DNA of 57,677 bases from Longimicrobium sp. (lineage in GTDB: Bacteria; Gemmatimonadota; Gemmatimonadetes; Longimicrobiales; Longimicrobiaceae). The notes under the pieces were generated by a model, which was not told the origin of the DNA, did no database searches, and saw only the letters and a program-made list of their open reading frames with translations. Of this stretch, positions 1-9,193 are shown one piece after another; position 1 is the first letter of the stretch, and each line of letters opens with the position of its first letter. The position numbers and the translations under genes are program-made. The stretch lies in NCBI GenBank assembly GCA_036389135.1, contig DASVQP010000008.1, forward strand, positions 1 to 57,677. The letters are read 5' to 3'.

Positions 1-353
1 TGGCGCGCGTCGTAGTTGAAGTAGGTCAGCCGCTTGTTGAGGAACACCGAGCGCACCCGCGAGTTGCGGCCCAGCGCCTGCACCTGCTCGCTGGTGGCCA
101 GCACGGCGGCCATCGGCAGCGACCGGAAGGTGATGCCGCCCCTGATCCCGACCGCCGTGAGCGCGTCCAGGTCCGCGACGGCCGGCGCGGAGTTGCCGTC
201 GAAGGTGACGATCACTTCGGCGGTGCGCCCGGCCGGCAGGCTGCCGAACGTGCGGGTGAGCTGCGGGTCGATCCTCTGGGCGAACGCGGGGGCCGCTGCC
301 AGGAGGAGGGCCGCTACGGGCGCGAACAGTCGCCGGATCATCGGCAGGTGCAT
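1..353 (-). CDS. S8 (subtilisin-like) serine peptidase, N-terminal part, runs off the left edge
   Basis: The visible 117 codons hold a signal peptide (MIRRLFAPVAALLLAAAPAFAQ region, cleavage likely after AFAQ) followed by an I9-type propeptide-like segment (AEVIVTFDGNSAPAV, GITFRSLPMA, NSRVRSVFLNKRLTYFNYDAR region). It closely matches, segment by segment, the N-terminus of the full S8 peptidase that ends at 751, so it is read as a tandem paralogue. The catalytic triad lies outside the window. The ATG at 353 is chosen because GGAG (361-364, complement) sits 7 bases upstream; an in-frame ATG at 341 is the alternative. It would be exported. Whether the rest of the gene is intact cannot be seen. 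Confidence 0.75.
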   Translation of the reverse strand, partial: MHLPMIRRLFAPVAALLLAAAPAFAQRIDPQLTRTFGSLPAGRTAEVIVTFDGNSAPAVADLDALTAVGIRGGITFRSLPMAAVLATSEQVQALGRNSRVRSVFLNKRLTYFNYDAR

Positions 354-576
354 CAGGGGGCTCCACGAGGGGGGGGAACAGTCCTGCGGGACTGTCCCCC
401 TCCAATGCACGTGTGCCGCCAAAACTCCCGATTTAGCTATCTCTCTGACAACAAACAGCTTACGACTTCGATCTCCTGCTGCGGCCTCTGCCGGGCTGCA
501 CCAAAAGAGTGAAACTTCTTCACCGTTCTTGAGCAGTATCACTGATTTGTTTCACAACCGATACCCAGAAGGAAAT

Positions 577-664
577 CTCACACAGAGCCACAGAGGGGAA
601 CGGAAAGAAGAAGGAAAAGTTGTTCTTTGTGTCTTGCGGTTCCTCTCCGTGTACTCTGTGTGAT
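577..664. repeat. Palindromic repeat, CACACAGAG family, copy 1
   Basis: The outer arms read TCACACAGAGCCACAGAGG and, about 45 bases later, CCTCTCCGTGTACTCTGTGTGA, so the unit folds into one long imperfect hairpin. Confidence 0.75.
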
Positions 665-694
665 GCTGTTCTCGAGGTTCGCGGGCGAACGAAA

Positions 695-727
695 GCGAGG
701 CACGGAGAACGAATCTCCGTGCCTCGC
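695..727 (-). terminator. Rho-independent-like terminator of the S8 peptidase gene
   Basis: A perfect 14-base stem (GCGAGGCACGGAGA with its complement) and a 5-base loop lie 24 bases past the stop codon. On the minus strand they are followed by TTTCGTT, a short U-rich tail. Confidence 0.7.
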
Positions 728-750
728 CGATCCGCGCGAGCTGCCGCGGC

Positions 751-3216
751 TTACTTGAAGAACTGCGCGTGGTAGCGCGAGATCGCCACCGCGGCCTCGC
801 TGCGCGTCACCGGCTTGGACGGATCCGCCGTCGGGAAGAAGTACGGCTTGAGCACCGGCGCCGGGTCGAGCGGACCCTGCTCGATCCTCCAGAACACGTT
901 CAGCATTCCGGAGTTGATCGCCGCGTGCACGTGGCCGCGCACCGCCGTGGGAATCGAATTCTGGTCGGCCACCACGTACGTCTGGCCGTTGTAGGCCACC
1001 GTCACGTCTCCCGTGTGGGCGAGCGCGGCCGCCTCTCCGCCGATGGCCCGCACCAGGACCCGGGCGAAGTGGCCGCGGCTGATGTCGTTGCCCGGGTTGA
1101 ACGTGCCTCCCGAGCCCTCCATGACGCCGCCGTAGCGGTACTCCGGGTCGCGAAGCGCCGCGCCGGGGGCCGCCACCGCTTCCGCGAACGGCCGGTCGGT
1201 CTCGGCCACGTCGCTGAAGGTGGAGCCGCCGTTGAACGGGAGCGACTGCCGGATCGCCGCGAACTGCGTGAGGCCGCGGGCGAGCTGGATGCGGGTGAGC
1301 GGCTGGTCAGGGCAGAACGAGCCCTCCGCGCACAGCCCCATGTAGCCGTTGGTCAGCGCCCACTCGATGGCGCCGCGGTCCGCGCTCCCCTGGATGTCCG
1401 CGATCGCCGGCGTCTCGAAGGTGAAGGTGCGCACCTGCTCGCGCACCTTGTCCGGCGCGGCGGCCACGTTCCCCTGCGTGCCCAGCAGGGTGAACATCTT
1501 GGTCTCCATCGTCCAGTTGCCCGCGGACGGGTTGGGCACCACCACCACCAGCCGGTTCGTCCCGTAGATGGCGAAGAGCAGGTCGTAGGTGTAGTAGCGG
1601 TTCCCCTGCGGGTCGAACACGTCCAGCGTCAGCGAGTTGGCCGCGCTGCCGTACGCCGGAAGGTAGAGCCCGTCGAAGGCGATCTCCACCTCCAGGCGGT
1701 CCGCCCCCGGCTCAACCGAGAAGGTGCGCTTGTAGCTCCCCGTGGGCGCCAGCGGGCTGTAGTCGAAGGCGTGGTCACGCAGCACCTTCATCTCCGCGCG
1801 CCCAAGCACCTCGTAGCCGTCCAGGATGCGGCCGAACGGGGTGGCCAGGTCGAACGACTTCTGGACGGCGGCGAAGGCGTTGACGTAGCCCGCGCCCACC
1901 TCGAAGCCCTTGTACTCCGCCCCCGGAAGCGCGCTCGGCATGTGCGTGGCCGTCGCCTTCAGGATCTGCTTGACCTGCTCGGGGGTGAGCAGCGGGTTCG
2001 CCTCCAGCATCAGCGCCACGATGCCGGCCACGTGCGGGCTGGCCATGGAGGTGCCGCCCATCACGGTGTAGAACGGGTCCGTCGAGGTGCTGGCGCTGAT
2101 GGAGGCGCGCACCGAGAGGATGTCCGTGCCGGGCGCCGTCACCGTGGGCTCGTCGAGCCAGGTTATGACCTCGCCGTTGGCCGCCGTCACCGTCTTGTTG
2201 CCCCCCGGGGTGCCCTTGGACGAGCTCGCCGCCAGCGTGCCGGCCTTGGTGCCGTTTGCGGCCGAGATCACCCACGGCGCGCGGGCGTACGGGTTGTGCG
2301 AGTTGGGATAGGTGCCGTTCCCCGCCGCGAACACCACCACCACGTTGCGGTCTTCCGACGCGATGCGCGAGGCGACGTTGACCGGATCGTCCGGCTGGAA
2401 GGGCCCGTTGGAGCCCCAGGAGTTGTTCATCACCCGGAGGCCGTAGCGCGCCTGGTTGGTCAGCAGGTAGTCGAAGCTGCCGATGGCGTTGAGCACGAAG
2501 ATGCCCGCGCCCGAACCGTAGCCCACCAGGTTGGCGCCCGGCGCCACGCCCGCGTTCCTGCCGGCCGAGGCCTGGCCGGTGCCGCCGGAGATCCCGGCCA
2601 CGTGCGTGCCGTGCCCGCTCCCGCCGTTGTCCGTGTTCAGCTGGTTCTCCACCACGATCACGGGACGGAAGCCCGTCTCCGCGCCCACCAGGTCCTTTTG
2701 GATGGGGGCCCACACGTTCTGGATGACGTTCTTGCCGAACTGCAGGTCGGGGTGCGTGGCGTCGATGCCGCTGTCGGCGATGTAGACGCCCACGCCCTTG
2801 CCCGTGACGGGAAGGCCGCGGTTGAGGCCGGTGAGCGCCGCGCTGGAGCGCACCCGCTCCACGCCCGTCAGGTGGCGCGCCTCGTAGTTGTAGTAGGTCA
2901 GCCGCTTGTTGTGGAACACCGAGCGCACCCGCGGGTTGGCGGCCAGCGCGTTCACCTGCGCCAGGGTGGCCGTGGTCCCCACCATCGGCAGCGAGCGGAA
3001 GGTGATGCCGTTCGTGATCCCGACGGCGCGCAGCACGTTCAGGTCGCTCAGCGACGGAGCGGTGTTCCCCTTGAAGGTGACGATCACTTCAGCCGTGCCG
3101 GCCGACGCCAGCACGGTCCTGAGCGCGGGATCGATGGCCTGCGCGACGGCGTTGGTGGCGCAGAGCAGCGTGGCCGCGACTAGCAGCAGCAACCGGCGTG
3201 GTGCTGAACGGAGCAT
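751..3216 (-). CDS. Secreted S8 (subtilisin-like) serine peptidase with C-terminal SLH-like region
   Basis: A secreted endopeptidase of about 821 residues. Order: signal peptide (to about residue 26, ending NAVAQ), I9-type propeptide, then the S8 catalytic domain. The triad is visible: Asp about 148 in IADSGIDATHPD, His about 202 in GSGHGTHVAGI, Ser about 390 in GGTSMASPHVAG, with the oxyanion Asn in FAAGNGTYP. From about residue 615 there are two SLH-like stretches (GAIEWALTNGYMG...FCPDQPLTRIQLARGL and a final TRSEAAVAISRY), which could tether it to the envelope or glycan. The ATG at 3216 is preferred because the signal peptide starts there; the longer frame to 3279 adds an unlikely basic extension. 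Shine-Dalgarno spacing (GGGGAG) is unusually short. A paralogue lies just downstream. Confidence 0.9.
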   Translation of the reverse strand: MLRSAPRRLLLLVAATLLCATNAVAQAIDPALRTVLASAGTAEVIVTFKGNTAPSLSDLNVLRAVGITNGITFRSLPMVGTTATLAQVNALAANPRVRSVFHNKRLTYYNYEARHLTGVERVRSSAALTGLNRGLPVTGKGVGVYIADSGIDATHPDLQFGKNVIQNVWAPIQKDLVGAETGFRPVIVVENQLNTDNGGSGHGTHVAGISGGTGQASAGRNAGVAPGANLVGYGSGAGIFVLNAIGSFDYLLTNQARYGLRVMNNSWGSNGPFQPDDPVNVASRIASEDRNVVVVFAAGNGTYPNSHNPYARAPWVISAANGTKAGTLAASSSKGTPGGNKTVTAANGEVITWLDEPTVTAPGTDILSVRASISASTSTDPFYTVMGGTSMASPHVAGIVALMLEANPLLTPEQVKQILKATATHMPSALPGAEYKGFEVGAGYVNAFAAVQKSFDLATPFGRILDGYEVLGRAEMKVLRDHAFDYSPLAPTGSYKRTFSVEPGADRLEVEIAFDGLYLPAYGSAANSLTLDVFDPQGNRYYTYDLLFAIYGTNRLVVVVPNPSAGNWTMETKMFTLLGTQGNVAAAPDKVREQVRTFTFETPAIADIQGSADRGAIEWALTNGYMGLCAEGSFCPDQPLTRIQLARGLTQFAAIRQSLPFNGGSTFSDVAETDRPFAEAVAAPGAALRDPEYRYGGVMEGSGGTFNPGNDISRGHFARVLVRAIGGEAAALAHTGDVTVAYNGQTYVVADQNSIPTAVRGHVHAAINSGMLNVFWRIEQGPLDPAPVLKPYFFPTADPSKPVTRSEAAVAISRYHAQFFK

Positions 3217-3578
3217 GGCTCCCCAGGGCAAGAGGTGGATCCGGCCGAATGTGTGGCCCGGTGCCCTCCTCCTGAGCACGACCCGGTCCGCGCGTGCTCA
3301 TATTCGTAATCTATTGCCCCCGTGGCACTTAGCCTCGCCGTCCTCATTGCTGGCTCTCCGCTGCTTCACCATAATGGTGCAGAATGCAGGGCGTCTTCAC
3401 CATACCGATGCAGACAGAGAAAAAAGCTCACACAGAGAACACGGAGGAAACTGCAAGCCACAGAGAAAGGCTTTGGGCTGTTCTCTCTGTGGCTCTGTGT
3501 CTCGGTGGGAGATCTCATACGGAGACGGCGCGGACACCCTCGTGGGCATCCGCGCCGTTGCTCGCTGCTGGGTGGACC
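3217..3578. other. Intergenic stretch between gspG and the S8 peptidase; no gene seen
   Basis: This 362-base gap contains one CACACAGAG-family palindrome and, next to the gspG stop, an inverted repeat CGGCGCGGA/TCCGCGCCG (3526-3557) that may end gspG transcription, though no U-tract follows. No coding frame in it looks real. Confidence 0.5.
3426..3514. repeat. Palindromic repeat, CACACAGAG family, copy 2
   Basis: The left arm is CTCACACAGAGAACACGGAGG; the right arm contains CTCTCTGTGGCTCTGTGTCTC. The centre between the arms is unrelated to copy 1, while the arms are close. Confidence 0.75.
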
Positions 3579-4025
3579 TTACTTCCAGCTCACCAGGTCC
3601 GCGTCCTCGCCTTCGCCGCCTTCCTTGCCGTCCGCGCCAAAGGAGACCAGGTCGTAGTCGCCGTGCTCGCCGGGGAAGCGGTACTGGTACGGGTTGCCCC
3701 ACGGGTCGGGCGGGATGTCCTTTTTTGCGTAGGGGCCCTTCCAGGCGCGCGGCTCCGGCGGCGTCGTGGGGCGCGTGCGGAGGGCGGCCAGGCCCTGCTC
3801 CGTGGAGGGATAGCGGCCGTTGTCCAGGCGGTAGAGGTCGAGCTGCACGCCGAACTGCTCGATCTGCGTGCGCGCCGCCTGCGTGCGCGATTCGCCCACC
3901 CGCCCAAACACCTGCGTGCCGACCACCGCCGCCAGGATGCCGAGCACCACGATGACGACGATGATCTCGATCAGCGTCATGCCGGCCCGGTCCAGGCGCC
4001 GCTCGGGGGGATGGGCTCGCTCCAT
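3579..4025 (-). CDS. gspG: Type II secretion system major pseudopilin GspG
   Basis: Major pseudopilin of a type II secretion system, 148 residues. A class III signal is visible: a 15-residue basic leader ending in Gly15, then MTLIE with Glu at mature position 5, and a hydrophobic helix IIVVIVVLGILAAVVG. The C-terminal half has the GspG hallmarks RYPSTEQGLAAL, PPDPWGNPYQYRFPG and YDLVSFGADGKEGGEGEDADL, the last being the calcium-binding loop. GGAG lies 6 bases before the ATG. No other gsp genes are adjacent, so it must work with a secretion apparatus encoded elsewhere. It is divergent from a sigma-54-type regulator. Confidence 0.95.
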   Translation of the reverse strand: MERAHPPERRLDRAGMTLIEIIVVIVVLGILAAVVGTQVFGRVGESRTQAARTQIEQFGVQLDLYRLDNGRYPSTEQGLAALRTRPTTPPEPRAWKGPYAKKDIPPDPWGNPYQYRFPGEHGDYDLVSFGADGKEGGEGEDADLVSWK

Positions 4026-4173
4026 GGTCGTCTCCAGAGGTGCGGGAATCGGGTGCAGCCAAGGTTACGCGGCTCCGCCTGCGCCCGCAAGCGGGAGAAA
4101 CGTGTTGCACACTCCCGCGCGGTGCCTCAGATTGCGGCGTTCCCCCAATCCTGTTCCCCGGGCCCCCGAGCGC

Positions 4174-5553
<1,380 letters not shown>

Positions 5554-5723
5554 TGAAGCTGCCCCGTTTTGGTGCAGCGCCTTCCGGGCGCATTTGGCGT
5601 CCCGTGGGCGATTCTCCGCGCAAACACTGGAGATTTCCGCGATTCAGGCGTTGCGCGGCGCGGCATGGCACGTGCTAGATGTACTCGCCGGGAACCCCGC
5701 TCACTCCGTGAAAGGAACCATCC

Positions 5724-6263
5724 GTGACCCTTCGACGCTCCCTCAGCGCCGCGTTCGCTTCGTTGGTCCTGCTCGCCGGCTGCTCCGACGTTTCGCCGCT
5801 CGCCCCCGCCCCTGACGCCGCCCGCGTGCTCGGTGCCGCGGACGTCACCACGCTGCTTCACTTCAGCTCGCTCCCGGACCTTTCCGGCGCGCGCCACGCG
5901 GAGAAGCGGATCAGCGCAGCCCAGGGTGGCTTCGTGGAGCTGAACGGCTTCCGCGTGGACATCCCCGCCGGCGCGCTCCCGGCCGACACGGTGGTGACCA
6001 TCGACCTCCCCTCCGAGCCGGCGCTGGCCAGGCGCGTGGTGGCGGAGTTCGGTCCGCACGGCATTCAGTTCAACACCCCGGTCACCCTGCGCTTCCCGCT
6101 GGCGGGCGTGTCGCTGAACGGCAGCCCCATCGAGGTGGCGCGCTGGGAGAACGGCGGGTGGACCTCCCTCGGCGGCAGCGTCAACGTGCTGGGGACGGTG
6201 CTTTCCGGCACTACGCCGCACTTCTCGGCGTACGGCGGCAAGTACGTGATGGCCGGCGGCTGA
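5724..6263 (+). CDS. Putative lipoprotein with ZU5-like domain
   Basis: A 179-residue protein with a lipoprotein signal: MTLRRSL, a hydrophobic stretch and the lipobox LLAGC (Cys20). The mature part carries a ZU5-like beta module (GGFVELNGFRVDIPAGALPADTVVTI, then FGPHGIQFNTPVTLRFPL), a fold found in many bacterial surface lipoproteins and thought to act in protein-protein contacts. The GTG start is supported by AAAGGA at 5711-5716. It probably sits in the outer membrane. It is followed 30 bases later by a TPR protein gene on the same strand. No enzymatic motif is seen; its role is unknown. Confidence 0.8.
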   Translation: MTLRRSLSAAFASLVLLAGCSDVSPLAPAPDAARVLGAADVTTLLHFSSLPDLSGARHAEKRISAAQGGFVELNGFRVDIPAGALPADTVVTIDLPSEPALARRVVAEFGPHGIQFNTPVTLRFPLAGVSLNGSPIEVARWENGGWTSLGGSVNVLGTVLSGTTPHFSAYGGKYVMAGG

Positions 6264-6293
6264 CGGCCGGCCTCTTCCACTCCACAGGTCAAA

Positions 6294-7583
6294 GTGTCCC
6301 GGCCCGCCTCGCAACTGCTGGTGGAGCGCGCGCTCGCGCTCGTTCCACTCGGCGATGAGTTTCTCCCCCTGAGCGACGCCCTCATCGGCGCGTCGCACAC
6401 GGACCGGGAGAAGCTCTGGGCGCGCTCGGCCGAGTACTCCACGGTGGGGAAGCGGGTGCTGGACGCGGACCGGCTGGCGGCGCTGGTGCCCGCCGTCGTC
6501 ACCCGCGCGCAGGAGCGGATGGAGCGCCTCTTCGCCCTGGTCATCGAGGCGGTGCGCCTGCAGGGCGAGGGCGACGCGGCCGGCGCCGCGCGCGCGCTGG
6601 TGCGCGCCGGCGAGGTGGAGGAGGGGGAGCGCAGGCTGGAGCAGGCGCAGCAGATCTACTCGCTGGCGCTGGAGGTTTCGCGCGACCTGCGGGACAAGGA
6701 CCCCGAGATCCTGGCGCTGCGCCGCCTGGGGCGCAGCTCGCGCGCGGCGGGGCGGCTGGAGGAGGCGTGGGAGTGGTACCAGCGCAGCCACCGCCTGAGC
6801 GTGGCGCAGGGCGACGACACGGGGCAGGCGATCGCCTGCCAGGGCCTGGGCAACGTGTGCGACGGCCGCGGCGAGCGTCCGGAAGCCCGCGCCTGGTACG
6901 AGCGCGGGCTGGAGATCGCCCGCAGGCTGAACGACCCGGCCGTGGAGTGGCCGTTCTACACCAACCTGTCCGTGCTGGCGATGCTGGAGGGGAAGCTCCC
7001 CCTGGCCGAGCGCCTGCTGGACCGCGCCCGCGAGCGCATCGAAGCCTCCGGTGCCGAGGATCCGCTCCTGTACTGGCTCAACAACCGCGGCCTCCTGCTG
7101 GTGGAGTGCGGCGAGGCGCTGGCCGCGGAGGACGTCTTCCGCGAGGCGCTGGCGCGCGGCCCCGGGCCGGACTGGGAGGTGACGCTGCGGGTGAACCTGG
7201 GCGGCGCCCTGGTGCCGCAGGACCGCCTCCTGGAAGCGCAGGACGAGGCCCGCCGCGCCGAGGAGATCGCCATCCTCAACCGCTTCGTGCCGGACCTGGT
7301 GGACGTGTACCTGCTGCTGGGCTCCGTGGCGCGCGCGCAGCGGGACGAGGAGGGCTTCGTCTTCTACGAGCAGGCGCTGCGGGTGTGCCGCGAGCGGGGC
7401 CTGCCGCGCAAGACGGAGGCGGCGATCCTGCACGACTACGGCGTTCTGCACGCGCGCTGCAGCCGCCCCTCTGAGGCCCGCGCCTACCTGGATGCCGCCG
7501 GCGAGATCTATCGCGCCCTCGGCTTCGCCCCCGAGCTCGCCCGCCTCGCCGCGGATCTGGAGGAGGTGGGGGCGGGGGATTGA
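6294..7583 (+). CDS. Tetratricopeptide-repeat protein, function unknown
   Basis: A 429-residue all-helical protein without signal peptide or membrane segment, so probably cytoplasmic. At least seven TPR-like helix pairs run from about residue 75 to the end (for example AWEWYQRSHRLSVAQGD, ARAWYERGLEIARRLND, AEDVFREALARGPGPDW, GFVFYEQALRVCRERG, ARAYLDAAGEIYRALG). TPR arrays are scaffolds for protein contacts. No catalytic or DNA-binding domain is attached at either end. It starts at a GTG with AGG about 6 bases upstream and may be co-transcribed with the preceding lipoprotein. The partner is unknown. Confidence 0.8.
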   Translation: MSRPASQLLVERALALVPLGDEFLPLSDALIGASHTDREKLWARSAEYSTVGKRVLDADRLAALVPAVVTRAQERMERLFALVIEAVRLQGEGDAAGAARALVRAGEVEEGERRLEQAQQIYSLALEVSRDLRDKDPEILALRRLGRSSRAAGRLEEAWEWYQRSHRLSVAQGDDTGQAIACQGLGNVCDGRGERPEARAWYERGLEIARRLNDPAVEWPFYTNLSVLAMLEGKLPLAERLLDRARERIEASGAEDPLLYWLNNRGLLLVECGEALAAEDVFREALARGPGPDWEVTLRVNLGGALVPQDRLLEAQDEARRAEEIAILNRFVPDLVDVYLLLGSVARAQRDEEGFVFYEQALRVCRERGLPRKTEAAILHDYGVLHARCSRPSEARAYLDAAGEIYRALGFAPELARLAADLEEVGAGD

Positions 7584-7621
7584 GGGGCTTGGGCCCTGGA
7601 GCCCTGGGCCCTGGAGCCCGG

Positions 7622-7673
7622 GCGAGTGAACTCGCGGCAACAACAGCACAAAGTCCGCCTTCGCGGACTCGGG
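7622..7673 (+). repeat. TGAA double-hairpin element, copy 1
   Basis: Hairpin 1 is GCGAG-TGAA-CTCGC, the linker is GGCAACAACAGCACAA, and hairpin 2 is AGTCCGC-CTTC-GCGGACT followed by CGGGG. Confidence 0.8.
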
Positions 7674-7691
7674 GTCCGATATCCGTTGTAG

Positions 7692-7711
7692 GGGCGCGAT
7701 TCATCGCGCCC
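7692..7711 (-). repeat. Single TGAA hairpin with CCTAC tail, copy 1
   Basis: On the minus strand the stem GGGCGCGA flanks loop TGAA, followed by the tail CCTAC. It faces the preceding double hairpin. Confidence 0.8.
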
Positions 7712-7751
7712 ACCCTTCGCCCGCCTCGACCGCCGCCACGCGCGCCGATGC

Positions 7752-7785
7752 CCGTAGGGGCAGCCCCGCGTGGCTGCCCGTGCCT
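7752..7785 (-). repeat. CTAC-tailed hairpin (GGGCAGCC type), copy 1
   Basis: On the minus strand GGGCAGCC pairs with GGGCTGCCC across an ACGCG loop, then CTACGGG. The tail is like that of the single TGAA hairpins, but the loop is different. Confidence 0.65.
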
Positions 7786-7809
7786 GAACACGCGGCGGCG
7801 CGTGTGTAG

Positions 7810-7829
7810 GGGCGCGATTCATCGAGCCC
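7810..7829 (-). repeat. Single TGAA hairpin with CCTAC tail, copy 2
   Basis: Nearly identical to the copy 120 bases upstream but with one stem mismatch (plus strand ATCGAGCCC instead of ATCGCGCCC). Confidence 0.7.
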
Positions 7830-7866
7830 GCGGCCAGCATCGACAGCAGGGAGACACTACGGGAAA

Positions 7867-7905
7867 GACGGAGGCACAGAGACAGACTCGTCTCCGTGCC
7901 TCCGT
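7867..7905. repeat. Hairpin related to the CACACAGAG family, between convergent genes
   Basis: GGAGGCACAGAGAC and GTCTCCGTGCCTCC pair with one mismatch around a 6-base loop. It sits a few bases past the stop of the minus-strand lipoprotein gene and could serve as its terminator (minus strand is followed by GTCTTTCC). Confidence 0.6.
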
Positions 7906-7909
7906 TTCC

Positions 7910-8341
7910 TTATCGCTTCCGGTAGACGAAGGGGAGGCCGATGATGCGCGAGTCGTAGTGCTGCCAGCGGATGACGATGGCCGAGTCGCTCAGCGCCGCC
8001 GAGGCGGCGGGGGGTGACCCGTTTCGTTCAATGGTGACCAGCGAGGCCGAGTCGCCCCGAACCACGTACGTGCCGCTGTCCTGGTAGACCTCGGGGCCAA
8101 AGCTGTACTGCCTGGTTTCCTGCCGGTGGAACCGTCCGTCGATGAGGAGCGTGATGGAGCCGCTGTTGATGAGGTTACGTTCGCGGCCGAGGGAGACGAG
8201 GTAAGGCACTGGCTCTCCATTGATCGACACCAGGTCGTACGTGCCCTCGAAACGAAGGTTCGGATCGACGGGGGTGCGTCCGTCGCAGGCGGCGAGAAAA
8301 GCGCAGCACAGCACCGTGGCGAAGAATGGGAGGCGCAGCAT
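7910..8341 (-). CDS. Small putative lipoprotein
   Basis: A 143-residue protein with signal peptide and lipobox (MLRLPFFATVLCCAFLAAC, Cys19). The mature part is beta-rich (FEGTYDLVSINGEPVPYLV, SGSITLLIDGRFHRQETRQY, SGTYVVRGDSASLVTIER, DSAIVIRWQHYDSRI), resembling small lipocalin-like or META-like folds, but no family is recognised with confidence. It should be anchored in the outer or inner membrane. The ATG at 8341 is chosen because the signal peptide begins there, although the frame stays open to 8632. It lies downstream of the thioredoxin-like gene on the same strand, with a palindromic repeat between them. Confidence 0.7.
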   Translation of the reverse strand: MLRLPFFATVLCCAFLAACDGRTPVDPNLRFEGTYDLVSINGEPVPYLVSLGRERNLINSGSITLLIDGRFHRQETRQYSFGPEVYQDSGTYVVRGDSASLVTIERNGSPPAASAALSDSAIVIRWQHYDSRIIGLPFVYRKR

Positions 8342-8424
8342 GTCTATTCGGGGTTGCGTGTAAGTGGCGCGCGGATACAGATGAATCTGCCTCTCTCGCC
8401 AGAACGCTACAACCCGTCGTACAG

Positions 8425-8481
8425 TGACACGGAGGCACCGGGACGATTCTATCTCGATGCCTGCGTGTTTCCGTGTGAGCC
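8425..8481. repeat. Palindromic repeat, CACACAGAG family, copy overlapping a gene end
   Basis: The arms GACACGGAGGCACCGGG and CTGCGTGTTTCCGTGTGAG flank a short AT-richer centre. The right arm lies inside the last codons of the thioredoxin-like gene, so the repeat supplies its C-terminus and stop. Confidence 0.6.
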
Positions 8482-9006
8482 CATCACCGACAGGATCTCG
8501 CGCAGAGTGCTCTCGCCACGGTCGCGGGCGTACCAGCGGCGGACGTCGCGGTAGATCTCGGCCAGGGGGCGCAGGCCGGCTTTCTTCTCCCGCAGCACCA
8601 TCTCCTGCAGCTCCGAAGGGCGCGGACCCCACTGGCCGGCGGGGCGGAAGTCGCGGTCCAGAACCACGGCGAGGGGGATGGAGCGCGCGCCGTTGGTGAG
8701 GTGGCGGTCCATCAGTTCGGGGTTCTCGTCGCGCTTCACCACGCGCAGCTCCACGCCCGGCGCGGCCTCAGCCAGCTTCGCGATCACCGGGACGGTGTTG
8801 GAAGCGTCGCCGCACCAGTCCTCCGATATGATCAGCAGCTTCCAGCCGTCGCCCAGCGCGGCGGCCTCATCGGCGGCCCAGGCGGGGACCACGGCGCGGC
8901 TGTCGACGGCGAGCCACAGGTCGCGGTGCTCGCGCACTTCGTTGCCCAGGTAGTCGGCCCAGGTGAACCCCCTGTCCCAGAACGCCCGGTAGTCCAGGTC
9001 GGTCAT
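8449..9006 (-). CDS. Thioredoxin-like family protein with a single cysteine
   Basis: A 185-residue thioredoxin-fold protein of the type with an N-terminal helical cap. The core reads WKLLIISEDWCGDASNTVPVIAKLAEAAPGVELRVV, then the cis-Pro strand ARSIPLAVVLD. The usual CxxC is reduced to WCGDA with one Cys, so it cannot be a classical dithiol oxidoreductase; it may act through a monothiol or in redox sensing. No signal peptide, so cytoplasmic. The ATG at 9006 has GGAGG 8 bases upstream; the ATG at 9012 is too close to it. The last eight residues are encoded by a palindromic repeat. It is divergent from the baeRF gene. Confidence 0.8.
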   Translation of the reverse strand: MTDLDYRAFWDRGFTWADYLGNEVREHRDLWLAVDSRAVVPAWAADEAAALGDGWKLLIISEDWCGDASNTVPVIAKLAEAAPGVELRVVKRDENPELMDRHLTNGARSIPLAVVLDRDFRPAGQWGPRPSELQEMVLREKKAGLRPLAEIYRDVRRWYARDRGESTLREILSVMGSHGNTQASR

Positions 9007-9193
9007 CTTCATATCCTCCAGTCGGATGGGCGGAGCCGACGTGGCTCCGCGCGCCACCCGGTACACCGGACGGCACCCGAAGGTAGCGGAGGCGTCAAGC
9101 GGGGGGGCACTGGCTCCTCTTTTGCACCGAGCCGCACGCTCGCCGCGCAGGGCGGACCTGCGGCCGATTCCGCCTCCTTCAACACAGGATGGT

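Larger units (their letters stand above)
354..750. other. Intergenic stretch between two S8 peptidase genes; no gene seen
   Basis: No credible coding region is seen here; the plus-strand reading frame that runs through it has no family resemblance and is antisense to the peptidase at its left end. The stretch holds one palindromic repeat (577-664) and a perfect terminator hairpin (695-727) belonging to the upstream peptidase. The base composition around 415-560 is less GC-rich than the surroundings, as expected for a promoter of the left-hand gene, but I could not fix the -35 and -10 boxes. Confidence 0.6.
7584..7909. other. Repeat-filled intergenic stretch between convergent genes
   Basis: No gene is seen. 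In order it holds a TGAA double hairpin (7622-7673), a single TGAA hairpin (7692-7711), a CTAC-tailed hairpin (7752-7785), a second single TGAA hairpin (7810-7829, one mismatch) and a CACACAGAG-like hairpin (7867-7905). Practically every base is accounted for by repeat modules. Confidence 0.75.

Noticed and set aside
34-663. Plus-strand reading frame at the left edge
   Set aside because: It is antisense to the peptidase N-terminus and then runs through repeats; no family resemblance.
769-3183. Long plus-strand reading frame antisense to the S8 peptidase
   Set aside because: It is a GC-rich shadow frame of a well-supported peptidase; the sequence is Arg/His/Val-rich without any domain.
4026-4173. 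Sigma-54 promoter between gspG and the regulator
   Set aside because: GG and GC elements occur (GGTGCCTCAGATTGC) but with 11 instead of 10 bases between them, so it does not meet the consensus.
8342-8632. Upstream extension of the small lipoprotein gene
   Set aside because: It runs antisense to the thioredoxin-like gene and through a palindromic repeat; the signal peptide begins at 8341.
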